Below are positions 5,804 to 12,730 of a stretch of 24,666 nucleotides of DNA, in pieces. Position numbers and translations under genes: made by a program. The DNA lies in IMG/VR virus record IMGVR_UViG_3300038306_000017, positions 1 through 24,666 of that record. The stretch is one strand, 5' to 3'. This DNA comes from a virus. Below the pieces are notes generated by a model. The model made no database searches and had not been told where the DNA came from. It saw only the letters and a program-made list of their open reading frames with translations. Within the stretch, counting starts at the first letter, position 1. Every line of letters starts with the position of its first letter.

Positions 5804-7536
5804 TGAAACAAATTATACTGGACATAGAAGCTAACGGTCTTAGACCTGATACTATATGGTGTATAGTTGCAAAGGAGGTAGAGTATGGAACTACTAATGT
5901 CTTTATTGGCGAAGATATTTTTGAGTTTGCTGATTGGGTACGCCTTAATGGTGTTACTCATATTTGCGGGCATAATATTATTGGATATGATTTACCCGTA
6001 CTGGAAAAGATTACGGGATTCAAATGGAAAGGAGCTGTTCAAGATACGTTAGTCATGTCCAGACTTGGTCATCCTAATAGAGAAGCAGGTCATTCATTAG
6101 AGTCATGGGGTAATCGTCTTGGCTTTAGTAAAGGTGACCACTCTGAATGGGGTGAGTTCTCTTGGGATATGGTTGAGTATTGTAAGCGTGATGTAGAGTT
6201 GACCGAGAAGGTATACGAAACATTAAGCAAGGAACTTTCAAGCTTTAGAGAGGAGAGTATCCAGCTTGAGCATGACGTGGCTCGTATCATAACTGAACAG
6301 ATAGCTAATGGTTGGACTATCAATGAGCGTGAAGCTAACCTGTTACTCGGTGAGTTGAGAGAGAAGCTACATAATGTAGAGGTTGATGTACGTAATACAT
6401 TCAAGCCATTACCTGTGTGGATAGACTTACAACATCCCGGTGACAAGTGGTACAACAAGGATGGTAGTACGTCCAAGCGTGCACAAGCACAGCTAGATAA
6501 GGGTGCACACCGTAAAGGAAATGAATGGGGTTATAATATATTCCCTGACTTTAACCTTGGCTCTCGTCAACAGATATCTAGGTACCTTCAACACTTTGGT
6601 TGGAAGCCTAATGACTTTACAGAGAAAGGTAATGTCATTGTTAATGAGCGTGTACTCAATGAGGTAGACTTACCACAGGCTAAACAGATAGCCGAGTATC
6701 TTATGTTACAGAAACGTGTAGCACAGGTGCAGAGTTGGGTAGATGCAATCGAGATTGATGGTAGAGTACGTGGCTATGTCAATCCTATCGGTGCTGTAAC
6801 TGGTCGCATGACACATGCTAGACCTAACTTAGCACAGGTACCTGCATCCTATTCACCTTATGGCAGTGAGTGTCGTAAGCTATGGACCGTAGAACATGGC
6901 AACTTCCTAGTAGGTATGGATGCCAGTGGTCTTGAGTTACGTATGCTCGCCCACTATATGAATGACCCTGCCTATACTCGTGAGGTATTAGATGGTGACA
7001 TTCATACTGCTAACCAAAAGTCTGCTGGTCTACCTACTCGTGACCAAGCCAAAACTTTCATCTATGCTTTCCTATATGGTGCAGGTGATGAGAAGATTGG
7101 TAGCATTGTAGGTGGTACATCTGCTGATGGTAAGGAAGTGAAGCGTAAGTTCCTTGATAACACACCAGCTCTCAAGTCTTTACGTGAGCGTGTAGCAACA
7201 GCATCCAAACGTGGCTACCTTGTAGGCTTAGATGGTAGGCGTATATGGGTAAGGTCTGAGCACTCTGCTCTTAACACTTTACTCCAAGGTGCAGGTGCTA
7301 TTGTCATGAAGAAAGCTTTAACATTACTTGACGTTAAGGCTCGTGTCTATAATTGTAAGTACAAGATTGTAGGTAACATACATGACGAGATACAGACAGA
7401 AGTCCTTGACATGGATGCTAAAGCTTTTGGCAAACTTGCTGTCAAGTCTATACAACAAGCAGGTAAAGACTTTAACCTTAACTGTCCACTGGATGGTGAA
7501 TACAAGATAGGAGAAACGTGGAATGAAACGCACTAA
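5803..7536 (+). CDS. polA: Family A DNA polymerase with 3'-5' exonuclease
   Basis: 577 residues. The N-terminal proofreading exonuclease has DIEANGL (D7, E9), CGHNIIGYD (N58, D63) and YCKRDVE (Y126, D130). The polymerase has motif A DASGLELR (D373), motif B RDQAKTFIYAFLYG (R413, K417, Y421) and motif C GNIHDEIQ (H527, D528, E529). The segment GYVNPIGAVTGRMTHARPNLAQVP is very like T7 gp5. Tyr421 takes the place of E. coli Pol I Phe762, as in T7. At 577 residues it is much shorter than T7 gp5 (704), so a full thioredoxin-binding insertion is probably missing (inference). It is the replicative polymerase, co-translated with primase-helicase. The next gene starts 14 bases before its stop. Confidence 0.95.
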   Translation: MKQIILDIEANGLRPDTIWCIVAKEVEYGTTNVFIGEDIFEFADWVRLNGVTHICGHNIIGYDLPVLEKITGFKWKGAVQDTLVMSRLGHPNREAGHSLESWGNRLGFSKGDHSEWGEFSWDMVEYCKRDVELTEKVYETLSKELSSFREESIQLEHDVARIITEQIANGWTINEREANLLLGELREKLHNVEVDVRNTFKPLPVWIDLQHPGDKWYNKDGSTSKRAQAQLDKGAHRKGNEWGYNIFPDFNLGSRQQISRYLQHFGWKPNDFTEKGNVIVNERVLNEVDLPQAKQIAEYLMLQKRVAQVQSWVDAIEIDGRVRGYVNPIGAVTGRMTHARPNLAQVPASYSPYGSECRKLWTVEHGNFLVGMDASGLELRMLAHYMNDPAYTREVLDGDIHTANQKSAGLPTRDQAKTFIYAFLYGAGDEKIGSIVGGTSADGKEVKRKFLDNTPALKSLRERVATASKRGYLVGLDGRRIWVRSEHSALNTLLQGAGAIVMKKALTLLDVKARVYNCKYKIVGNIHDEIQTEVLDMDAKAFGKLAVKSIQQAGKDFNLNCPLDGEYKIGETWNETH

Positions 7537-7774
7537 CTTTACATGTGACAACGTAAACCCTAGCCATTATAGGCAAGGCAACATAGAAGTAATAGACTTT
7601 ATACTGGACCAGAAGATGGACTACCTAACTGCATCAGCTATGAAATATATATGTAGACATGCTCACAAGCATGGAGAAGGAGGAGATGGACAGATAGATG
7701 ACCTCCGTAAAGCAAGATGGTTTATTGAGAAACTAATAGACCATAAACTGGGAGAAAGAAATGAGCAAGATTGA
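7523..7774 (+). CDS. DUF3310 family protein
   Basis: 83 residues with a clear DUF3310 signature: NPSHYRQGNIEVIDFILDQ, then LTASAMKYICRHAHKHG, then IDDLRKARWFIEKLID. This small helical family is widespread in phages, usually among replication and nucleotide genes. It has sometimes been labelled nucleotide-kinase-like, but no kinase motif (no P-loop) is present and the biochemical role is not established. The start at 7523 has ATAGGAGAAACG upstream, inside the polymerase gene, and the two overlap by 14 bases. The next gene likewise overlaps its end by 14 bases. Confidence 0.85.
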   Translation: MKRTNFTCDNVNPSHYRQGNIEVIDFILDQKMDYLTASAMKYICRHAHKHGEGGDGQIDDLRKARWFIEKLIDHKLGERNEQD

Positions 7775-8603
7775 TAACTTAGTTCAAGATATATACGACC
7801 TAGCTGAAACAAAGAGTCACCCTGCTAGGGTACCTGCTGAACAAATCTTTAAAGACTTCGGTTCCAACATGGAATCAATCCTTAGAGATTGGCTATACCC
7901 TAAGGACTTTAGTGGTGGCACATTAAGGATGTCTAACATTGGACACCCTGATAGAAAGCTATGGTATAAACATAGGAAAGATAAGTACAAAGGTGAGCGA
8001 TTAAAAGCTCACACTTTAATCAAGTTTCTTTATGGTCACTTGATTGAAGAGATGATACTAGCTTTGGTCAAACTCTCTGGTCATGATGTAACAGATGAAC
8101 AGAAGAGAGTAGAGCTTGAAGGTATCAAGGGTTCAATGGACTGTAAGATTGATGGTCTATTGTGTGATGTAAAGTCTACATCAACCTATGGCTTCAAGAA
8201 ATTCAAAGAGAACAGTCTGCAATATGATGACCCCTTTGGATACATAGACCAAATCAGTGGCTATGGTCAGGCTGAGGGTGCTGATGAAGCATGCTTCCTA
8301 GCCATGGATAAATCAAACGGACACCTAGCTGTAACAAAGGTGGACCTGTTAGATAAAGATGTAGTAAAAAGAATCAAGCATGTTAAAGGGATGATAGAAT
8401 CAGATACAATTCCTGAGCCATGTTATGACCTAGTTGCTGATGGTAAATCAGGCAACATGAAACTGCCTATAGGATGTTCTTATTGTGAGTTTAAGAAACA
8501 TTGTTACCCTAACATGAGAGTCTTTGCCTATTCAACTGGTCCAAGATTCTTAGCTGTAGTCAACGTAGAACCTAAAGTAATGGAGATTAGAAATTATGAG
8601 TAA
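7761..8603 (+). CDS. Cas4/RecB-like PD-(D/E)XK exonuclease with C-terminal Cys cluster
   Basis: 280 residues with the ordered motifs of the RecB/Cas4 nuclease superfamily: GHLIEE (92-97), GSMDCKIDG with D127 (124-132), CDVKST with D136 and K138, and YIDQISGYGQA (161-171, Q164 and Y168). Near the C-terminus C239, C242 and C248 make C-x2-C-x5-C, the spacing of the three C-terminal iron-sulphur ligands in Cas4 and AddB. The fourth ligand in Cas4 is a cysteine just before an RxLWY segment. Here that segment reads GHPDRKLWY, with H62 near the place of the cysteine, so the cluster may be altered or may bind zinc. In T7 this part of the genome carries the gp6 exonuclease; this protein probably degrades host DNA or processes ends in its stead. 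Confidence 0.85.
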   Translation: MSKIDNLVQDIYDLAETKSHPARVPAEQIFKDFGSNMESILRDWLYPKDFSGGTLRMSNIGHPDRKLWYKHRKDKYKGERLKAHTLIKFLYGHLIEEMILALVKLSGHDVTDEQKRVELEGIKGSMDCKIDGLLCDVKSTSTYGFKKFKENSLQYDDPFGYIDQISGYGQAEGADEACFLAMDKSNGHLAVTKVDLLDKDVVKRIKHVKGMIESDTIPEPCYDLVADGKSGNMKLPIGCSYCEFKKHCYPNMRVFAYSTGPRFLAVVNVEPKVMEIRNYE

Positions 8604-8760
8604 AGAATATAAATTAATAGTAGCAGATGTGCGTAGCTTTGAACCCCAAGTAAACAGAGCTTTGGATATGGGATGGGAACTACAAGGCATTCCTTTTTAT
8701 GATGGCTCTAGGTTTATACAAGCTATGATTAAAGAGAAGTCTAAGAAGAAGGATAAATAA
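8596..8760 (+). CDS. DUF1737-like small protein
   Basis: 54 residues: MSKEYKLIVADVRSFEPQVN, then LDMGWELQGIPFYDG, then FIQAMIKEKSKKKDK. The order 'strand, VN...L..GW...G, ..QAM.K' is that of the DUF1737 family of small alpha/beta proteins, common in phages and bacteria and of unknown function. GGAG lies 10 bases before the ATG, inside the upstream nuclease gene. The stop overlaps the next start as TAATG. The basic tail might contact nucleic acid. Confidence 0.72.
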   Translation: MSKEYKLIVADVRSFEPQVNRALDMGWELQGIPFYDGSRFIQAMIKEKSKKKDK

Positions 8761-9026
8761 TGGAGTGGAGATACAGAGGGATGATGGACAAGGATGGTGT
8801 GTGTACTATACGAGAGGTTTTCTATGAGCCTGATGGTACAATCAGTAGCTTTGCTGTCGACCCTACTGTACCCACAGGTGACAGTCCAGATGAGTTAGTA
8901 TCTAGTATGGCTCTGATGTTGGAAAGTCTACAACAACCCTTCTTACTTGAAGGAGATTTTATACCGGAAGGAGATGGTGAACTTGAGTTTACTTTTATAA
9001 GAGAAGATGAAAACAAATACCATTAA
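8760..9026 (+). CDS. Small acidic protein of unknown function
   Basis: 88 residues starting MEWRYRGMMDKDGVCTIREVFYEPDGTI. A first strand-rich part is followed by one helix (DELVSSMALMLESLQQPFLL) and an acidic strand (EGDGELEFTFIRED). The pattern resembles many small phage proteins of the 'W.YR.....G...I.EVYYD..G.I' kind found beside replication genes. No function is known to me. It is joined to its upstream neighbour by TAATG and overlaps endonuclease I by 20 bases. Confidence 0.65.
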   Translation: MEWRYRGMMDKDGVCTIREVFYEPDGTISSFAVDPTVPTGDSPDELVSSMALMLESLQQPFLLEGDFIPEGDGELEFTFIREDENKYH

Positions 9027-9375
9027 ATATAGGAACAAGTTTGAAGCCGGTGTTGGTGATAAGCTAACTGGTTGGAACTATGAACCTTACCACATACCAT
9101 ACATAACAAAGCGTAAGTACACACCTGATTTTACTAAGGGTAATATATTAGTAGAGTGTAAAGGATTCTTTAGAGTAGGCGACACACAAAAGTATAAAGC
9201 TATTCGAGATTCTTTACATTCACAGGAGCTTGTGTTTGTTTTGACCAATGCTAACAAGAAAGTTAGGAAGGGTTCCAAGATTACTATGGGTGAGTGGTGT
9301 GAGAAAGAAGGGTTCAAGTGGTTCACAACAGATACATTGAAGGAGCTAAAGCGTTATGGCACTACTGCTAAATGA
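9007..9375 (+). CDS. T7 endonuclease I-like Holliday-junction resolvase
   Basis: 122 residues. The family core is clear: KYRNKFEAGVGDKL (E13), YEPY (E26), YTPDF (D41), then ILVECKGFF with E50 and K52 in an E-x-K pair. These line up with T7 endonuclease I residues E20, E35, D55, E65 and K67 with nearly the same spacing. The enzyme would cut Holliday junctions and branched DNA before packaging and help break host DNA, acting as a domain-swapped dimer. Slightly shorter than T7 gp3 (149 residues). The gene starts within the previous one and its end is overlapped by the next by 20 bases. Confidence 0.87.
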   Translation: MKTNTIKYRNKFEAGVGDKLTGWNYEPYHIPYITKRKYTPDFTKGNILVECKGFFRVGDTQKYKAIRDSLHSQELVFVLTNANKKVRKGSKITMGEWCEKEGFKWFTTDTLKELKRYGTTAK

Positions 9376-9517
9376 ACTTAAAGAAAAGATAACCCAAGAG
9401 TTTGATGTCTGTCTGCTCTGTGACTTCTTAGATATAGAACCTGAGGAACTGATAGAAAGATTTGACGACAAGCTTATTGATAACTTACATAAATTTAAAG
9501 GAATAGAGGATGAATAA
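9356..9517 (+). CDS. 53-residue protein upstream of the RNR
   Basis: Reads MALLLNELKEKITQEFDVCL then LCDFLDIEPEELIERFDDKL and ends KGIEDE. GAAGGAG stands 10 bases before the ATG. It is acidic and helical, and the 'FD...L...LDI.PEEL...F' arrangement occurs in small proteins next to replication or RNR genes in other phages, possibly a helix-turn-helix-like fold. Function unknown. It overlaps endonuclease I by 20 bases and the RNR start by 8, so it is clearly part of the same translated chain. Confidence 0.65.
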   Translation: MALLLNELKEKITQEFDVCLLCDFLDIEPEELIERFDDKLIDNLHKFKGIEDE

Positions 9518-11474
9518 ATTACCAACTGATTACCAAAACTTTATTGCTCTTAGCAGGTACGCAAGGTGGCTACCTGAAAAGAAACGTAGAGAAACATGGA
9601 AGGAAACAGTAGCACGCTACTTTGATTTCATGGAGGTACATCTGAAAGAGAACACTAACCAAGAGTTAGTACCTAAGACTCGTAAGATTCTTGAGGAAGC
9701 TGTGCTTAACTTAGATGTTATGCCTAGCATGAGAGCACTAATGACAGCAGGTCCAGCCTTAGCTAAGAACCACATAGCAGGATACAACTGTGCCTACCTA
9801 AGTGTTGACCACCCTAAAGCATTTGATGAATGTCTATTCGTTCTTATGCACGGTACTGGTGTTGGCTTTAGTGTAGAGCGACAGCAAGTAAACAAACTAC
9901 CTGAGGTACCAGAGGAGCTAGTAGATGTAGAAGATGTCATCGTAGTACAGGATAGTAAGGAAGGATGGCAGTCTGCATTCCGTAAACTTATTACCTATCT
10001 CTATGATGGTGAGATGCCTAAGTGGGATTTTTCTAAGGTAAGACCTAAGGGTGCTAGACTATCTACCTTTGGTGGTAGAGCATCAGGACCTGAACCATTA
10101 CTAGACTTGTTTAACTTCTCTACTAATCTATTTAAAGATGCAGTAGGTCGTAAGCTAACTAGCTTTGAGTGTCACCGTATGATGTGTAAGATTGCAGAGG
10201 TTGTAGTTGTAGGTGGTGTACGTAGGTCTGCACTTATCTCTTTGTCTAACCTAACTGATGAACGCATGCGTAATGCTAAGTCCGGTCAATGGTGGTCTGA
10301 TACCCCTGAGATGGCACTAAGTAACAACAGTGTATGCTACACAGAGAAGCCAGACATTGGTATCTTCATGAAGGAGTGGACTTCTTTATATGAATCCAAG
10401 TCAGGTGAGCGTGGTATCTTTAATAGAGAAGCAGCAATTAAACAAGTAGCTTCTATTGGTAGACGTGATACTGACCATGACTTTGGTTGTAACCCTTGTA
10501 GTGAAATCATTCTTAGGGATGGACAGTTCTGTAATCTAACCGAGGTAGTAGTCAGAGCAGAAGATAAGCAAAAGGATATACTCCGTAAGGTTAGACTGGC
10601 TAGTATACTTGGTACGTTCCAAGCATCACTGACTAACATCAAACGTCTACGTCCTAAGTGGGTACACAATACAGAAGAGGAAGCATTACTAGGTGTGTCA
10701 TTAACTGGCATCATGGACAATGAGTTCATGAATGGAAGTAACACAGACAGAGGACATTACGGTAAACGTAACCTACCTGATTTCTTATCAGACTTAAAGA
10801 AAGAAACTGTTAAGACTAACAAGGACTGGTCAGAGCTATTAGGTATTCAACAAGCTACTGCTACTACTGCTATTAAACCTAGTGGTACAGTCAGTCAGCT
10901 AGTAGATAGTGCCAGTGGTATACACACTAGACACAGTGATTACTATATCCGTAGAGTCAGAGCAGATTCTAAGGACCCAATAGCACAGCTAATGGAGGAC
11001 CAAGGTATACCTGCTGAACCTGATGTAATGAAACCTAACAGTGTAAAAGTATTCTCATTCCCTATGAAAGCTCCTAAGGGTGCAGTAACTAGGAACGAGA
11101 GGAACGCTATTGAACAACTAGAGCTCTGGCTTATGTATCAAAGATACTACTGTGAGCACAAGCCTAGTGTAACCATTAGTGTTAGGGAACATGAGTGGAT
11201 GGAAGTAGGTGCGTGGGTATACAAACACTTTGATGAAGTGTCCGGTGTATCTTTCCTACCTCACTCTGACCACACATATCAGCAAGCACCATATGAAGAG
11301 TGTGATAGAAAGACTCATGATGAACTAGCTTGGAAGATGCCTAAGGAAGTTAACTGGGATTTGATTAGCGAGTATGAATTAACAGACCAAACTGTAGGTA
11401 CTAAAGCACTAGCCTGTACTGGTAGTGTATGTGAACTTGTTGACTTGGTTGAAGAAGAGAGGGATATAGAATGA
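9510..11474 (+). CDS. nrdJ: Adenosylcobalamin-dependent class II ribonucleotide reductase, monomeric type
   Basis: 654 residues. The active-site pieces of Lactobacillus leichmannii RTPR are present: C94 in YNCAYLSV (RTPR C119), NPCSE with C330 and E332 (C408, E410), and C341 in QFCNLTEV (C419), with the same 11-residue gap between the last two cysteines. C-terminal C636 and C641 (CTGSVC) reproduce the C731/C736 pair that passes electrons from thioredoxin. It should reduce ribonucleotides, probably triphosphates, to deoxyribonucleotides using coenzyme B12 as radical source, without oxygen or a second subunit. The spacing C94 to C330 is about 50 residues shorter than in RTPR, so part of the insertion/effector region is trimmed. 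GAATAGAGG lies just upstream of the ATG. Its stop overlaps the next start as ATGA. Confidence 0.93.
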   Translation: MNKLPTDYQNFIALSRYARWLPEKKRRETWKETVARYFDFMEVHLKENTNQELVPKTRKILEEAVLNLDVMPSMRALMTAGPALAKNHIAGYNCAYLSVDHPKAFDECLFVLMHGTGVGFSVERQQVNKLPEVPEELVDVEDVIVVQDSKEGWQSAFRKLITYLYDGEMPKWDFSKVRPKGARLSTFGGRASGPEPLLDLFNFSTNLFKDAVGRKLTSFECHRMMCKIAEVVVVGGVRRSALISLSNLTDERMRNAKSGQWWSDTPEMALSNNSVCYTEKPDIGIFMKEWTSLYESKSGERGIFNREAAIKQVASIGRRDTDHDFGCNPCSEIILRDGQFCNLTEVVVRAEDKQKDILRKVRLASILGTFQASLTNIKRLRPKWVHNTEEEALLGVSLTGIMDNEFMNGSNTDRGHYGKRNLPDFLSDLKKETVKTNKDWSELLGIQQATATTAIKPSGTVSQLVDSASGIHTRHSDYYIRRVRADSKDPIAQLMEDQGIPAEPDVMKPNSVKVFSFPMKAPKGAVTRNERNAIEQLELWLMYQRYYCEHKPSVTISVREHEWMEVGAWVYKHFDEVSGVSFLPHSDHTYQQAPYEECDRKTHDELAWKMPKEVNWDLISEYELTDQTVGTKALACTGSVCELVDLVEEERDIE

Positions 11475-11533
11475 TAGAAACAGTCTTACTTATTTTAGCT
11501 TTACAAATATTAATAATTAATTTAGGAGAATAA
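11471..11533 (+). CDS. 20-residue hydrophobic membrane peptide
   Basis: MIETVLLILALQILIINLGE, opened by an ATGA overlap with the RNR stop and preceded by AGAGGG. Nearly the whole peptide is one membrane span. It is very short, so it is held at moderate confidence, but its ribosome site and tight placement before two more single-span proteins argue that it is made. Possible roles are a small holin-like or membrane-anchoring peptide (inference). Confidence 0.45.
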   Translation: MIETVLLILALQILIINLGE

Positions 11534-11534
11534 T

Positions 11535-11669
11535 ATGTGGTATAATAAAGGAGTAACACCAAAGAAACTATTTAACTTAGCAATGCTAGGGGTAGGTAGT
11601 GTATCAGCAGTGTCGTTGATATATGTTGTTATGTTTCTGGATGCCCTTCGTAAAGGGTGGCTAGTATAA
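11535..11669 (+). CDS. 44-residue single-span membrane protein
   Basis: MWYNKGVTPKKLFNLAMLGV followed by GSVSAVSLIYVVMFLDALRKGWLV. One membrane segment (about residues 14-35) is flanked by lysines at the N-terminus and an arginine and lysine near the C-terminus. TTTAGGAGAATAAT gives a strong ribosome site. The stop is followed by the next small membrane gene. No family is recognised. Its place at the end of the replication block does not identify a role. Confidence 0.6.
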   Translation: MWYNKGVTPKKLFNLAMLGVGSVSAVSLIYVVMFLDALRKGWLV

Positions 11670-11692
11670 TGTTAAACTTTAAAGGAGTAGTT

Positions 11693-11803
11693 ATGAAAGA
11701 TATAATTAACCAAGTTCTTGAGAACAAATCGCTTACTGTGTTTCTAGGTGTAGTGATTGTTGCGTTGGTATTCGGATGGCTAGGTGCCCCTGCCGGTGCA
11801 TAA
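11693..11803 (+). CDS. 36-residue single-span membrane protein
   Basis: MKDIINQVLENKSLTVFLGV then VIVALVFGWLGAPAGA. The ATG at 11693 has AAAGGAGTAGTT in front; an in-frame ATG at 11669 would swallow that site and overlap the previous stop as TAATG. A short amphipathic start is followed by one membrane span and a small-residue tail. This is the third membrane miniprotein in a row. Function unknown; small membrane proteins of this shape can be holins or antiholins, but no direct evidence is visible. Confidence 0.58.
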   Translation: MKDIINQVLENKSLTVFLGVVIVALVFGWLGAPAGA

Positions 11804-11814
11804 GATGTTTAATA

Positions 11815-11842
11815 GGGGTCTTGTTCGTATGGACAGGACCTC
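11815..11842 (+). promoter_or_regulatory. Strong 12-bp RNA hairpin upstream of the last plus-strand gene
   Basis: GGGGTCTTGTTC (11815-11826) and GGACAGGACCTC (11831-11842) pair over 12 positions, including three G-U wobbles on the plus-strand RNA, around a GTAT tetraloop. No T tract follows on either strand, so it is not a normal intrinsic terminator. It could be an RNase III processing site or an mRNA stability element. Confidence 0.55.
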
Positions 11843-11871
11843 AATACTCTACTTAAAACTAAGGAAACAAT

Positions 11872-12273
11872 ATGCCTTTAAACAAAAGCAACGACATAAA
11901 AGAATTAAAGAAGTTTGACATTGATTTGTCATTCGGACAACAGTGGGAGAAGTACATTGATGAAATGTTTTCCGGTGCTAAGACTTGTGAAGTAAAAACA
12001 GAACGTGACAAGTGGGCACAGACAGGTAACATATGTATTGAGAGTGAAAGTTATGGTAAGCCTAGCGGAATTGCAGCTACTGAAGCTGACTTATGGGTAC
12101 ATAACTTAACTGTTGATAACCAATTGGTTTGTAGTCTTGTGTTCCCAGTCGACAAGCTAAAAGAAATACTACCTAAGCTACCTCAAAGAAGTGTTATGGG
12201 TGGTGACAACAACGCAAGTAAGTTACAGCTAGTGAACCTAGTTAAACTTATAGAAACTCTGAAGGGTTTGTAA
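11872..12273 (+). CDS. Putative PD-(D/E)XK nuclease-like protein
   Basis: 133 residues starting MPLNKSNDIKELKKFDIDLS, with CTAAGGAAACAAT upstream. The core FGQQWEKYIDEMFSG, CEVKTERDKWAQTGN, IESESYGKPSGI and EADLWVH has the look of a restriction-endonuclease-like fold: an early glutamate, an E-x-K pair (E40 and K42 in CEVKTERD), then a strand and a helix. Similar small proteins with 'EVK.ERD.W..TGN...E' occur in marine phages and are usually unannotated. A structure-specific or degradative nuclease role is inference. It is the last plus-strand gene, and its 3' end overlaps the lysozyme gene on the other strand by 26 bases. Confidence 0.65.
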   Translation: MPLNKSNDIKELKKFDIDLSFGQQWEKYIDEMFSGAKTCEVKTERDKWAQTGNICIESESYGKPSGIAATEADLWVHNLTVDNQLVCSLVFPVDKLKEILPKLPQRSVMGGDNNASKLQLVNLVKLIETLKGL

Positions 12274-12730
12274 ACAATCCTTTAAACTTATCAAAATCTT
12301 CTGCTGATTGCAACCTCCTATCCATGTGAGGTTTACTAGGACGCTCATATTCTTTAGAAAAAGTTTTAGTAATGTCAGCAGTAGACCCTTCCTCAAAAGA
12401 CTTCCGTATCTTCTTCCTACTCTTCCCTCCAATATCTAACGCACCAGTAAACATTCCCTTTGCGTCATACTTATCATTGTATATAGAGTCAGCAACAAAT
12501 CTAATCTGTGATTCAGGACTGTCAGTTAGTTCACTTTGTTCTAGCCATTTAAGATATGGTTTCTTTTGTGAGTCAAATTGGAACAATCCATAACCATTCC
12601 CATTTTCCTGTTGTTGTTGGTAGTCAAAGCTACCCCCTGTTTCAACATCAATGTTGCCTAGAATAGCAGATATGGCACTCTCAGGGAAGTATTTAGTTAG
12701 TAGGCTTGCAATGTTTAAAGCATTGTCCAT
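12248..12730 (-). CDS. Lysozyme-like muralytic enzyme (endolysin or virion lysozyme)
   Basis: 160 residues. The N-terminal core AILGNIDVETGGSFDYQQQQ, NGYGLFQFDSQ and LTDSPESQIRFVADSI matches the phage tail-lysozyme branch of the lysozyme superfamily, with E30 as the probable catalytic acid and the typical 'GN...ETGG.F....NGYGL.Q' run. It should cleave peptidoglycan glycan strands. There is no signal peptide or membrane span. As the last gene of the late block, after the ejection proteins, it may be a virion-borne lysozyme used on entry, or the endolysin, since no other lysin is seen in the window. TAATG joins it to the upstream ejection protein. Confidence 0.82.
   Translation of the reverse strand: MDNALNIASLLTKYFPESAISAILGNIDVETGGSFDYQQQQENGNGYGLFQFDSQKKPYLKWLEQSELTDSPESQIRFVADSIYNDKYDAKGMFTGALDIGGKSRKKIRKSFEEGSTADITKTFSKEYERPSKPHMDRRLQSAEDFDKFKGLFTNPSEFL

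Noticed and set aside
6090-6476. A 128-codon minus-strand frame inside the polymerase gene
   Set aside because: The plus strand there encodes conserved exonuclease and thumb sequence; the antisense product is Ser/Leu-rich without recognisable motifs.
7324-7350. TTGACG with a nearby TATAAT in the polymerase gene as a promoter
   Set aside because: The spacer is only 14 bases, too short for sigma70, and the site lies in a conserved coding region.
10337-10744. A 135-codon minus-strand frame inside the RNR gene
   Set aside because: It covers the region of the catalytic C330, E332 and C341 on the other strand and shows no motif of its own.
11805-11918. A 37-codon basic frame spanning the strong hairpin
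   Set aside because: It has no ribosome site, contains the whole hairpin, and overlaps the better-supported gene at 11872.
12262-12282. AAGGG/TCCTT stem at the convergent junction as a bidirectional terminator
   Set aside because: The stem is only 5 bp including a G-U pair, the loop is 11 bases, and no T tract follows on either strand.
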